Source: Coprinus comatus (taxonomy: Eukaryota > Basidiomycota > Agaricomycetes > Agaricales > Agaricaceae). From it: a DNA stretch of 64,000 nucleotides. Location: assembly GCA_034638255.1 (NCBI GenBank), contig JAWPGT010000001.1, forward strand, positions 1,860,001 to 1,924,000, in the 5' to 3' direction. Below, piece after piece: positions 35,101-47,200 of this stretch (the first letter of the stretch is position 1; each line of letters begins with the position of its first letter). A program made the translations under genes and the position numbers. The notes beneath the pieces were generated by a model, which was given only the letters and a program-made list of their open reading frames with translations, was not told the origin of the DNA and did not search any database.

Positions 35101-38100
35101 ACATGGTCTTGAATATGGTATATGATTATGCCAGTACCAATGTTCGGACGAACGCGGTCCGCGCAATCCATCAATTGGTCGAATGTGTTGCCAATGCGGA
35201 TCCAGTCAAGACATTAGCAAAATTCTATCCTTTCTGTGCAACGAACATTCGCATTGAACTCGAGAATGGTGCCAGCTCCTTAAGGACAACAGCAGCATCT
35301 CGCCCATTACCATCGGATGCTACTTTGCATTGGAGTACGCAATAAAATCAAATTCTGTATTCCTGCCATCTGACGATTATCCAGACCTTGCTATTTTGCG
35401 TGGTGCTGTCTATAAGTGAGTCTTATACTAGTTTGTATGTTTTCTTTGAAATCATGAATCTGACACGACCGTATTAGCGATGGCCGTTCGGTATTTCTTT
35501 CCCTCGCAGCCTATTGCTTATGATCAATAGGCTTACACTATCTTTCTATAGGTTCTGAAGTACGGAGACGATTTTATCTCATTGCTACGTTTCCTCCGCG
35601 AGAAGACATTCTCAAAACGCGGGTATTCTTGGACTGGAAAATTGCTATCCAGCTTACTACTCACTTTAACTCATACCTACCCTTCGGAGAATAAGTTTGT
35701 AAACCCAAGCGAATGGGGTAGTGAAGGTGTGCTCATTTTATTGGGTCAAATGTCAAACTAGCTTCTGAGCTGTTTGTGGTAGAATTCCGCAAGAAACACC
35801 ATCAATACTGGGGGAAAATGTATGCACCGAATGAAGTAGAAGTAAGTTAATTGATTAGTCATGGCGTAAAAAAGAATGCTGAATGTTACAGATTTCATGG
35901 CATGTCCCATCTGAGCGAGAGATTGCATTCGCTTTACGGGTATTTAAAGAGCTCGTGGAGCCTACTATGGACATACTTGAAGGCCTTCTTCTACCAGGTA
36001 CGTACTATCCAGAGCACAGTTTCACGCCTAGGCGTTTATGTGTATAATAGATGTGCCACGAGATGCTAAATGGCGCAATGACTTCTGTCGGTGAGTTTGA
36101 TTTATTCTATGTTTCTGTCGTCTTTCTATATTTACGGGCCACATAGTTTCTTGACATTTGTCCGGAATGCCTTCTCGGGCATACCAACTTTATACAAAGA
36201 ACATACTCCCCCAGGTTATCACAAGATGTCTGCTAAGACGAGCGATATTCTGCAAGTGGCTTCAGTTAAAATCGAAGGCAAAAACTGATCTGTAGAGTAG
36301 TGATGAGATCCCAGAGATGATTGCTTCCCTCAACCCAATTAATGCAGGATTTTGCCTCACGGACACTTCAGATCCACGATACATCTTCATCACAAATCTA
36401 AGGCAACGTTTTGGACGTTTCTTGCATAATGCCTCTGTTTCACTTTTGAGGCAAGGCGAAGAAAACACAGTTGATGCCGTACAAATCCTCGTAAGAAATA
36501 CCGCAACTTAATGTGTATTTGAACCTAACATATCTCGTAGGTTAGATCAATGCGAACATATTTCTTAGAGTATGCAGATAGCAGAGATAGGTGAGTGTTT
36601 TTACTCTTATGCAGTCACTATAGTAGCTAAATTATACGTAGCTCACAAGTCAACGGAGATAGTTACACCACCGAAAAAAACATCGCTCGTTTATATATAG
36701 GACAGAAAGTGTGGCCGCGAGCGGTCTATGTGCGAAGAGCAAGGTGAGTGATCATTTGGATCCAATTCCTATTATTCTTATGTATAGTATTGCAGATACT
36801 ATGCTTCCACGCGGCTTCGATGGAACGCTATTGAACGATGTCGAGGCCCGCTGGAGGATGACCTCATCGATGACCTTGTGGAGTGGTCGGTTTGGCATTA
36901 TCCAATCATTCGACAGTATGTATTGTCAAACCTAGACTTTCACTCTCACGTTTAACTATGGGCATTGCAGATCAGGCCAATCAGCGTTAGAGGCGTTAGC
37001 TAATGTATGTATATGACCTCTCCTTAACCAACCGTCAGCTTGTTCATGATTGCCTTAAGGTATACGATGGCATTCGACGACGCTCTCTACCTGTTTTGTT
37101 TAAATCACTCGAGCCCGGTGTAGACGATGATAGAATGAAGGGCGCTTTATGGACAATCAACTACCCTGCATTTGGAAAATATGCTCTATCCGGTATGTGA
37201 CCTACACAATTTGGCAAGACAATAGCTGAACTTCAAGATAGAATCCAGCCTTGCTTTGACAACCATTAAACACCTCTTTGGTTGTCAGCATAATGAAAAG
37301 GTGCATTCATTTAATGCGATCCCCAAATAATGACAAACTCATAGTATATTCTAGCCCTCTTTGCAAAACTGCGCTCAAGTAGTATTTGAGAACTGTAAAT
37401 AGTTTTTGTTGAGAATTATATATTCCGCTCGCTGACATTCCCCTAGGTCTCAACAGTTTCTCAGAACCGTGCACCATAGTGTATGATGTTGCAAAACCGG
37501 CTGTTAATGAAGCAGTATCACAATTGAAAATGCTTGTCAACGAAACCGAGGACGACAGAAAAATTACTTCTCGTTGTCAGGAACAACGAATAACACGAAC
37601 AAGACAATCCGACGAAGCTGCTCGACAGATTGTATGCTGTCCCTTGTTAACAATCTGACCGGAGAAAAGCTCATGAATTGTCAGGTTTCCTATGTATTGG
37701 ATGTCGCCAATTTCAGCAAAACACACTGGCGTTATGCTATCAACGCTATCAGAGTTTTGCGAACACTGATTCGACGTGATGCTCCAATACTAACGTTTCA
37801 AATCCAATTTTTCCTCGAGAAGGTTCATGATAATCATCCAACCATGGTAAGCTTGCTTACGCCGCTATCAAATTCCAGCAACTGATCGCCGCCCTTCTTT
37901 AGCGATATGTGAGCGTAAGTCCCCACCAATTGTAGCATTTCTGACCTATGATACACAGTATGCACAAAGGGCCATCATGAAAACTGTCCGGTTCATCAAA
38001 ATGCGTACATTTTGCAAGGATCCCGTAGATCTCGCACTCATGCGAAGTCAAAATCCCTTAAAGCAATCTGCTCCAGTGAATCCTTCTACACAAACAACCC

Positions 38101-41100
38101 CGGATCTCCTAAATGCGTACAAAATCCCCGTTGACATAACTGTAGTAAAAAATGAGCCGTAAGCATATCTTGATCTTCTGTATACATAGTGTGATCTCAT
38201 AATGATCCATAGGGTTTACTGTGACAAAGACCCTCCTGGGTGGTTAACATGGGGCCCACATGTCAATCTGTATAAGCTTCCAGATGCAACCAAGTCTACT
38301 TTCCAGCCATGGGACGCTTCGAGTGAAGATGCTATTGCCACGGTACTCAAAATCACAACAGATCAGAAGTTTTGGGAGAGGTTAGCCTCTTACTACTCTG
38401 AGGAAAATCATGAGAGTGCCATAATTCAAGACAACGTGTCCTGTGTTAAGTCAATTTGTAAGCCCCTCCCATTCACACGTAGTCCACCTAGATGCAAATA
38501 GGCACTTCTAGTCCAACTTCTTGAAGACAAACCGTTTTCCGCCTTCAAGCCCACCGCTGAGAAGCTTATTGCTGATAAAGATCAGAATAAACAAAGAGCC
38601 GCGGCAGAATTATTGGCAGGTATACTCGGAGGTAAGTGTCCGACGACCCCTAAATTATTTTCTTCTTATACAATCCAGGGTCAAAACATTGGCCAACAAC
38701 GAAGCAAAAAGCGTTATGGAAATGGTTTGTACCCCACATGAAGATCATATTCACACAGAATATCAAAACGGATACGTTACCCATCTGGTCATCTTTTATT
38801 GAGGTATAACAATATAGTTATGGTTGAATACCTACTGAGTATGCTGATTGGATGGATGTCAACAGTATATGATCTATCACCGGGATCCTAGAAGAATACA
38901 GCCTCTGGTGGACTGCATTGTTACCGCTTTCAGATCCCTGGATTATAACGCCGAAATGGCTTTTGATGCGGTTAAAATCGCAACACTATACCGAGCCTTT
39001 TACGAAGAGCTCGGGAGGAAATTTGTAGCCTGGACAGACGAGACTGTAGAACGTTCTTGGGCCGAAATCTCCAGCGAACATGATGATGTATGCTTACTTA
39101 ACTCATCTTTTTTACATCACAAAACTAAAGCTAATGCCTAATATAGGTTCGTGCTTATATTGGTGACATTTTGACATTTTCCGAGAACATCAAGGTATCG
39201 TACTCATTCAACACGTGTTGATTCTCCGGCATATGTTTACTAAGAATTTCTCTAGTGGCAGCCTAAGCCATCATACCCAGACACGGAGGCTTTTGTTAGA
39301 GAATGTCAAGTTGTTCCAGCAGATTATGACATAATGGGCATGAGAGGGACATATCATAAAGGGCGGGTTCTTCAACTCGTGGATCAGTTCAAAGTATGGC
39401 GCGAACAACGAACTCCAGGGGTTCGGGCATTCCAGTCTACCTATGACCGGTACGTTCTGAACATTAGTGATGTGGCGGCCGTTTTGGCTCACTTTGGCGC
39501 TTCTTTTTCTTCTCAAGGGTGGGGACCACCGTCTGCAAATGGTTATACCAATCTTTACATGGCACCCATGCGATCTCCACTTTTGATTACATCCTACCTC
39601 TCATGGTACGCAGTTTGTGCCATTTATCAAGTTAGCTCAATAAAACTAAAACTAAGTCATCCAAAGTCGGAAATATTCCGATTCACAGAAGGTCAATATC
39701 CATTGTTGACGCAGTAAAAAATAATTCATGATTTTCTTCTTTCTAGTTAATGATAACGACGATCTTGCAACAAGAGCGAGTCGTTTGTTAGTACGCATGT
39801 GTGGTGTTACACCACCACTCCCGTTAGTTAGTCCTGTCCTGGACGCCATCTTCGAAACAATCCAAACTTCTCCAGTAGGTTTTATTCCAGACAAATCGGA
39901 ACGGTTCATTTACTTAATTGGGTCTTAGTCGTGGAGGGTTCGACTCAAAGCATTACCTCTAGTTCAAGGTAAATGATCATGTTCTTCCTTTCTTGGTACT
40001 GTTCTTCCGCCGGACCTCAATGGGGACATTTGTCCCTTTTCTGTGTTTCTGTTGATCGGTGTTGATTAGCTCATTGAATTTTGGCTTGGGGCGAAAACGG
40101 AAACGAATGTTCTAATTTCTGACGGCGTCTAGTATTCTATTTCCGTCAACTCCCCTTGATTCACGAAATTAAGATTGTGGAAATGTTGGAGGTCCGTATA
40201 TTCTTGCCGCATCTTATAAAATTACTTTTCACTCTTCCTCCGCATATTGACCAACTATTTGATGTATGCTACGTTATAGGTATTATGTCGGTGTCTAGAC
40301 GATGAAGTGGTCGAAGTGCGGGAAATGGCAGCTATGTACGTTGATCCTCAGTCATCAATTGTTCTTTCCACACTTGCCTCCTCTTTTGACCTTCGGGCCA
40401 CTTGAACGAAGCTTTCTAGTCTCTCACAGCCCCACCATCCTCATGGTAGGGTTTACATATACAAATTTGTTCGTTCGGTTCGGAGTAAACTTTGTGTGGC
40501 AATTTCTGGGGAAGTGATCATCTGCTTCGCTTCTTCACACTCTCCTTTATCCCATCTGAATGGTACATTGACTCATCCAAATATATATAGCACCCTCTCT
40601 GGAATTCTACGTCTATCACCGCGGCGTAGCGTGTTAACATTGAAGGTGAGGCGTTTTCTTTTCTGGAGATCTTCCTGGTTTCCGACCTGGCGGCTGAAAG
40701 CTCGAGCTAGGAACGCTTCGTGCGGCTTTTGAAGAATAGTCACATTCCAAGCCGCTCAGACCCCAATTATAACAAGGCGATCAGACAACGTCATGCAGCA
40801 ATTCTTGGAATATGCGCATTAGTAGAAAGTTATCCATATACTGTAGAAAAATGGATGCCTGAGCTTCTGACGAGAATTTTGGCGGAGCACACATATGATC
40901 CGGTTAGTCCCCTTTCAGATACCTATTTATACGTTGCTGATCTGGACGCACTTGGTAGATTCCTATATCGACAACGGTTCGCAAGTGCGCAAGTAATTTC
41001 AAGAGGACTCATCAAGATACTTGGCATGAAGACTGTAAACGTTTTAATGAAGATCAGCTTGCTGCACTATCAACTCTTCTCTCGGGTTCCTCATATTGTG

Positions 41101-41105
41101 TGTGA
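32200..41105 (+). CDS. BLM10: Proteasome activator BLM10/PA200
   Basis: This giant HEAT-repeat protein caps the 20S proteasome. The gene spans 8.9 kb with well over twenty short introns. My partial splicing joins in frame wherever I checked. Typical segments include LSLKYPIPKDKRIKLAKLYF, QLSWCMGYIADIARKFFHP, QYYLVNFLPLSHPQTYLPML, FSEHEWNLVMCKCLSSMAIS, LSAFIKCIASEFNKRWFQEQ and FLTFVRNAFSGIPTLYKEHT. The C-terminal region has HEIKIVEMLEVLCRCLDDEV, RQRHAAILGICALVESYPYT and NFKRTHQDTWHEDCKRFNED. It ends LLSGSSYCV. The intron at about 40335-40590 is unusually long. An upstream ATG in the same frame lies at 32122. The terminal HbYX motif has Cys where Tyr is expected (see findings). Confidence 0.88.
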
Positions 41106-41376
41106 TGCGCAGTCGTGTGTGAGAAACATACTGACTTTATTTATGTAGATGCATAGGTAATGAAAAGTTGGTCAATCCTAGAACACACATATCCTGTCTA
41201 CTCAGGTAAAGCACACAACTGGGAAAAGTACGGGGGTAAATAATGCTATTATGGCCATGAGATCCGTAATGTTTTAGACGAGAACAGAAAATAATATACT
41301 ATGAAAACATGTTTTGAAACTGTAGTGACCGAATGAAAGGGAGACCGGTTGACACAACTGGTTATACATTGCAAAA

Positions 41377-42294
41377 CTACACTTGCAGCTGGGGTATATG
41401 ACTTTGGGGAGTAAGGAGAGAAGAAGAATGAGAAAGGGAGAGTGGGGAGGGTTGCCCCTCTTCCAGTGTTTCATCTATGTTGTGCGAAAGCCCGGAGACC
41501 GGGATTTCCTTGCCATCTGCACTACCAGTACGAGCGCCAGCGTTCGGAACAAGGTCAATGGGCGCTCGTGAGCGGTTCTCATATCCCGATTTAATACGAT
41601 TGTTTGAAACAGACTCGCTAGAATTTTGTGAGCTTGGTTCCATGGAAACGCAGCGTTTACGAACCGGATTTCAGCAATGAGGTCGTCAATGGGATACCAA
41701 GCTAGTGGTCCATAAGCCACGCCCCGCCACCAGCCCATTAGGTCTGCAGGTGAAATGTATGCGTGTGCATGTAAATGATCTGTTACAGGTATCTTATTGT
41801 CCTTGAAAGGAGGTGTGATAAAGCCAATACGAAAAGAGGGGTTTGTGTTTGATGGAGGTAGCGAGGTGGAAGGTGAAAGTGGCGTCGAGGTAGGTACTAG
41901 GGATGTGAGTAGACGGTTTGCAAGATTGCGAACATTAACGAGGAGTGGCAAGTCTGAGGGTGACTGTTGTCTGTGGTTTAGTATCTGAGTCTGAGGTGGA
42001 GCTGATGGACATACAAGAGTATATATTGAAGGCACATGAAGACTATGTCTAAGTCAGTGCAAGCTGGATAAGACAATGGGTGAATGCGCACTTGAAGGCA
42101 ATGATCAGATGTCCCTTGGAGGAGACAGGATGGGCCTTCTCTCTGTAGGCGGTGAAGTTGTCGTCACGCCACAAAACTTCTGGCTGAACGGAGCCAGGGG
42201 GGAAGGAAGGAGAGCGCGGGGAGTTTGGGGTTGTGTGTGACGCAGATGCGATGATGCTGCACATTGGGCAGCCAGGTTTGGGGGCGAAGGTCAT
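41377..42294 (-). CDS. HIT-domain protein (histidine-triad hydrolase/transferase family)
   Basis: A histidine-triad nucleotide-binding protein. The start MTFAPKPGCPMCSIIASAS supplies a C-x2-C pair near the N-terminus, as in many HIT proteins. Next is LWRDDNFTAYREKAHPVSSK, then GHLIIAFK, the first half of the fold. After two short introns come LPLLVNVRNLANRLL, FRIGFITPPFKDNKIPVTDH and HLHAHAYIS, the triad H-x-H-x-H with its catalytic His. A third intron splits the part after YPIDDLIAEIR. The C-terminal 80 residues are Ser-rich and poorly conserved-looking. The family includes aprataxin-like and Hint-like enzymes, and I cannot tell which. An upstream in-frame ATG at 42390 exists but would extend into the TRAX promoter. 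Confidence 0.82.
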
Positions 42295-42381
42295 GGGTGA
42301 AGAGTGAATGAGGTGACTTAGCTGAATCTCTCTGAGCCTAACTTGAGCGCCGAACACGTGACTATCCCTGCTCTCACCTTC

Positions 42382-43386
42382 ATGCCGCACAACAAGGATC
42401 TTCTCCTTATCAGTTTCGAGTCTTTCAGGGTCGAGATTGACGATTTTAACGAGAGACGAGAGCGACTAATAAAGGTTCTCTCTTTCCACTGTATGTTATT
42501 ACAGCTGTCAACCTCATCCAATAATAGGCTAGTCGAGATGTGACAAATCTGTCCAAGAAGGTCATTTTCCTGCTTCATCGAATCGCACTAGAGGACGACG
42601 ACAAAGCTTCTACACGGGCTGCTCAACGTGGGCTCGAAAAACTTCGGGAGGTTCAAGCTATCTACGCTGGTCTCTCACATGAACTCACAGGTGATCGCTT
42701 CTGGAGACATCAGCGTCAAGTCTCTCCAGGACTACAAGAATACATTGAAGCTCTGAGCTTTGCTCATTATCTCCAACATGGCACTCTAATTTCCTTCGAT
42801 TTGGTTCAACAATCTATCTCATCTCCTAAGGGTGTGCCTGTATGTCTTGGTTACTCTCTGCGACAATAGCCAATTTGTGGCTCAAAGGTTCTGCCTTAGT
42901 TCTTCCCATTGACTGTGGCAGACTATCTCTTGGGACTCTCCGATCTTACGGGTGAATTGATGCGATTTGCAATTTCCGGACTTTCCGCACACAAAAGAGG
43001 TCGAGCAAAAGCTACCCAAGTCTGTGCTTTCGTCAGAGCATGTAAAGCGGGTCAGTACCTTTTACGAGATCGCTCGTTTTTTCTGAATATCATATCCACC
43101 AGACTTTGAGCAATATACGACTATGGTTCCTGAACTCCGTAAGAAGCAGACGGTCACAACACAATCTCTTGAAAAAATAGAAGATGGTCGGTTTCCGCCC
43201 GCCTCTATCTTACACATTGCTTAGGCTCCCACAGCTGCATATACTATTGTCGTCCGTACGTCCGAATATGACCTACCTCCGGAAATCCTTGATGACCTTG
43301 TCGCCCAATCAATCTTGGCCTTTTCTGACAACTCGTTGAAACGTACAAGAGGGAATGACGACCAGGAAGATGTGTGTGTTAATTGA
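42382..43386 (+). CDS. TSNAX: Translin-associated protein X (TRAX)
   Basis: This is the catalytic partner of translin in the C3PO endoribonuclease. Five exons (42382-42474, 42528-42839, 42900-43050, 43103-43186, 43235-43386) join in frame to 263 residues. Family text: FESFRVEIDDFNERRERLIK, ASRDVTNLSKKVIFLLHR, LQEYIEALSFAHYLQHG and VADYLLGLSDLTGELMRFAI. The two Glu of EYIEA and the Asp of DLTGE correspond to the RNase residues of animal TRAX, so the enzyme looks active. The last junction needs the second of two AGs (CCCACAG) to keep frame. The start lies 88 bp from that of the divergent HIT gene, so the two genes probably share a promoter. No translin gene is in the window. Confidence 0.92.
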
Positions 43387-43757
43387 TTTATGTAATTCAA
43401 ATACGCTATTTTTATCATCAATGCACTCAAATATCATCAAGCCAAGACGACCTCAGCGCTCGGTGTGGGTGGAACTCTCGCTTGCATTTAAAATATTGTA
43501 TTTAACTGCTTGGGGGTGATCCCAGTTTACATGCTATCTATTCTGAGCGCTGATATAACCATATTTATCCGCTATTCCTTCAAACCGAGCTGATGTTGGC
43601 TCGAATAGTCTGATAATCCGCTATAGATAGTGAAAGGCTAGACATACTTGTAAAACTTCTTGAGATAATCGATTAGAGTCCATTGTTATCCGATAACTGC
43701 ATCACGGTGTTTTAGTGTTCTTCTACCCTCTTTTTATCGAACTCTTCCCTTCATTAG

Positions 43758-43934
43758 CGACCTGACAAATACAGCCCCAACCATGTAAACCTTCTCTATG
43801 CTCATTTGAAAGATATATCGGGGAAACGTAAGGAGACCTCCGAGCCGGAAAATGCTCATATCGGTATTCTGAGAGCTTTTCCTACATTATCGGGGTCTAC
43901 AAGTATGCTTCTCTCGACACCTAATTCTCTTTAA
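43758..43934 (+). other. Exon-like open fragment
   Basis: After an acceptor-like CTTCATTAG there is an open reading RPDKYSPNHVNLLYAHLKDI, then SGKRKETSEPENAHIGILRA, to a TAA at 43932-43934 (58 residues). Codon choice and composition look coding. A possible first exon (ATG near 43416, MHSNIIKPRRPQRS, donor GTGTGG) would join in frame across a 300-nt intron. No family is recognised. This could be a small gene or a remnant. Confidence 0.25.
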
Positions 43935-44490
43935 TGGTGAAGCGGGAAGGGATTTTGATGTGCGGGTGGTTATAGTCTGTGATGATACGAAAGTGGTGAA
44001 ATGTGGGATATCGGTTGGTAATACATGAGATAAACGAGCAAGGAAAAATAAATAGTCGGTCTATGTCGCAATTGTAGAACAAAGGAAGAAAAAGACATAG
44101 GTTGCTGATGTTGAGATAAGAAGGGTACCATGGAGGTGCTGGTACTTCTGTTGGGTAACATGACTCGGCAAACTTTAAGTTGGGGTTGAGCCAGGAATTG
44201 GTATGTTGTTGAAGAGTCGAGGCGCAATTGGAGTTTTGTAGATGTCGGCGAAATGAGGAAGAATAATAATTGTTTGAGAGAAGAACTAAAAATACAATAT
44301 CCGCATTTGGATCATATGCCCTAAGGTGTAATTTTGTCTGAGCAACATGATAAAGGTAGTGGTGGTGTGACATACTCATCAATAAATGGACCAACTTGGC
44401 ATTAGTTTGGTATAAACAAATACCTTGTACAATCGACGGAAGCCCCTCGTCATACGATTGTAGACGAGTTCTAGAAAATTTGAATTATCT

Positions 44491-44530
44491 CGTCGTGTAT
44501 CGTTTTATTTCGTCGTGTATCGTTTTATCA
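44491..44530. repeat. Tandem 20-bp duplication
   Basis: CGTCGTGTATCGTTTTAT is present twice in a row (units at 44491-44510 and 44511-44530, differing in the last two bases). It lies in intergenic sequence. Confidence 0.8.
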
Positions 44531-45084
44531 CACTGCAGTGATATTTGGCCATCTGGTTCGTAGTGTCCAAAACCAATCAACAAGACCTGATGCATTTTGA
44601 CATCGGTAGGTAAAAGGCCAGAGGCCTTGAGCGCCCATAGGGAGTGTGATCCGCGCTCTCACTTGCTTCCGTTAAGGGAGAGGTATATAGTTATTTCCCT
44701 TATTATTCGCGGAAGTGATCGATTTGATTCGACAAAGTCTACCGAGTGCCGAACTTTCGCTTCTTGGTTATCGACTGGTATGTTGGACCAAACCAGGAGT
44801 CTTGCTCCCTCGTTTTGTATAAGCATAAAATAGGGTAAATCGACGTAGGTGATGAATCGAAGTGATATCTTTGATATTCTGTGAAGAAGGGGAGTTGTAG
44901 TGATGGTATAGGTTTCGTCCAAGGCAGGTCGAAATTGCACGGAGATGAGGGTGTGTTGAAGTTTGGGTTTGAACGTGAACCCGTCAAGCTCTTTTGTGTG
45001 CTGAGACAGGTCAAATCAATTTCAGTTGTCTCACTTTTTAGAGATGACGTCAGACAACAAAGAGCGATTAATGCTAGGTTTGTG

Positions 45085-46522
45085 TCATCTTCTTCCTCTC
45101 GTGTTGCGTCTTTGAACTCCGCCTGGTCGATTTGGATGGTTGAATTGTAAATTTTCTTGAGACGCGACGTACTCGTCATCATCATCGTCTGGTAAAAATA
45201 GCGCCTCGTTCAAGATAGTCTCTGGTAGGTCGTCAATCGGAATGGGACGGACGGGGCGTTGGCGTTGGCGTTGGCGTTGGCGTTTCGACTTTAACCTTGC
45301 TTTCGCAGTGTTCTTCCAATTCCTAAACATGCCAAAATCTGAGTATTAATTTAGATTGTATTATAAGCACCCACTCCAACCGCGCAGCTCGTTCCTTAAG
45401 ATTGGAACTAAGAGGCTGCCACTCCTCTACACCTACAGATTGGAGATGACGTAAGTGACATTCAACGAGATTATCCATTGCAATATTCGGAATGAGTGGT
45501 TCTCGTTTTATGAGTCGTGCTCGACACACAGGACATTGATCTTGTTTCTATTATGCATCAACGTGGCAGCCAATGCACCATGATAAATAAAGACCACTCA
45601 CACTCTTTTTAATCCATTCCCATGCACAATCACCACAATAACTATGACCGCATGGATTACCAACATGTGCAGCGACACTACAAGAGAGGTGTCAGGTATC
45701 CACCAAGAGCATGAGAAGGTCATTTACAATATGTCACAACATCTTCAATGAATGATCAGCAAAATATATGCTCGTAAATTAGAAGTTACTCACACAGGGC
45801 AGGTCATTTCATCCTCATATACCTTATACAGTTGTTGAATATCATCATTTCTCTGTTTACCTTTCTGTTTTTCTGATCCTGTAAAGGACTGAGTCCGTGG
45901 TCGCTTAGCTGGCGGAGGTGAGGTTCCTTTTTTGCAATAATATGAAATCAGACTTTCGAAGTCTGATCGAAAACGTCATGAAACACACCTCGGTCTTGCT
46001 GTGGCGGGTTTTCAACGGCATTTATTCTAGCATTAGTAAAATATAGGGAATGTTGATTTTCCGTATGGTCTTTGACGGTAAATTCAGTCTCTACAACGAA
46101 ATGAATAACGGGGGAATTTACTTCCTGATTCAGGATAGGTGAATGATGTTTCAGGTTAAGATTGAATATGATACCTACCTAAATGACCAGCGGTCGTGGA
46201 GGCTGGTTCGATGGCTACATGCCCGTTTACATCAGATTTGGCTTACGGACTATATCTATGACGAACCTGTCCTTTGTCCTCCTTGGGCAATTGGTACATT
46301 TGATGTTTGTGTTTGGAGTGCATGTGCTTCTATGCGGTCGATTTCCGCTAGTACGCCAGCATCCATATCCATAAATGCATCATCAAAATCAGAGTTTGTT
46401 CTACTGTCAGGTCTGTGCTGGGCAGTACTCCCTTGTCCCTCTGGACTCAATATCCTAGACCATTCTGTCTCGCTGATTCCAGTAAATAGGTCAGGCAGAT
46501 CCTCGAATTCGTCATCAGACAT
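45085..46522 (-). CDS. RING-finger (C3HC4) E3 ubiquitin ligase candidate
   Basis: The N-terminal part is acidic (MSDDEFEDLPDLFTGISETE) and probably disordered. The RING is complete only if a 15-nt micro-exon (45728-45742) is included. It then reads CPVCCDIF, NPCGHSYCGDC and CPVCRARL with canonical spacing C-x2-C-x12-C-x-H-x2-C-x2-C-x12-C-x2-C. After the RING come IPNIAMDNLVECHLRHL and a basic stretch with an Arg-Gln repeat (KRQRQRQRQRPVRP) encoded by a tandem 6-bp repeat. An acidic run (DDDDDEY) and a basic tail (RRNTRGRR) close the protein. The exon structure between 45900 and 46260 was not fully resolved. Substrate and partner E2 are unknown. Confidence 0.75.
45257..45288. repeat. Hexanucleotide tandem repeat (GGCGTT)
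   Basis: About five tandem GGCGTT units (GCCAAC on the coding strand) encode the Arg-Gln repeat of the RING protein. In-frame length change would alter the number of RQ pairs without breaking the gene. Confidence 0.8.
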
Positions 46523-47200
46523 TGGTCGTTGGGAGTTGATCCCATTGTTGGATCGGACGCGTTTGAGGACGGTGTGAGGTCACGTGGCTCGGGATTTCGG
46601 TTCTGATCTATTTATAGAAAATGAATGGGCTAGGTCCGTAATACCCGGACCCAGCCCGCTTTAGATAAAGTTCCGGGGGATGCATCATACATACGTACGC
46701 GTAAAACCTGCTCCATATTGAGTCCATAATGGGCCATATGATATGAATTACAAGTGTATCAAAATGACATGGATGATATAAATAGTTGCGACGTGTGCAA
46801 CATGATGAAAGATAACCGCTTTCCAGCTGATTTTCCCGAACCATCGCTTCCGCCAAGAGATGGATTAACATGCTGTCAAGACAAAAGTTGGAACACGGGT
46901 TAGAAGCCAAGGACAATGTACATACACCTCTAATCACAACATATTTCGTGTTTGCATGGTGACCCAAGAATACCCGGCCATATTACAAGCAATGCATTAC
47001 AGACAAAACAAAGCGTGACTCATAGACTAATAAGTGCCATCATAAAAGTGTAAGACACCTATAGAATGGTATCGGAAAGTATCGTACAGGCAAAGAGAAG
47101 ACGAATAAATAGATATGTTTCTGACAACAACGATGGACCTCAACCATACGGGATGATATTATTGACATGATTAACTCGGCTCCTATGGTCATGCGCGCCA
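46523..47200. other. Intergenic spacer
   Basis: About 680 bp between two minus-strand genes. It should contain the RING gene promoter and the 3' UTR of the upstream gene. No gene seen. Confidence 0.4.

Larger units (their letters stand above)
43387..45084. other. Intergenic region with one exon-like fragment
   Basis: About 1.7 kb between TRAX and the RING gene. It contains the exon-like piece at 43758-43934 and a 20-bp tandem duplication at 44491-44530. Long minus-strand frames at 43921-44394 and 44739-45185 show no recognisable domains and lie partly in 3' flank, so I treat them as chance. Confidence 0.4.

Noticed and set aside
40335..40590. Possible insertion breaking the BLM10 gene
   Set aside because: The stretch has a good donor (GTACGT) and acceptor (TATATATAG), and exons on both sides join in frame, so it is read as one long intron.
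43921..44394. 157-codon minus-strand frame downstream of TRAX
   Set aside because: Composition is rich in His, Tyr and Ser without domain pattern, and it begins in AT-rich flank. Probably a chance frame.
44739..45185. 148-codon minus-strand frame overlapping the RING gene end
   Set aside because: It is the alternative frame of the last RING exon, continued into 3' flank. The RING frame with the Arg-Gln tract and acidic run fits better.
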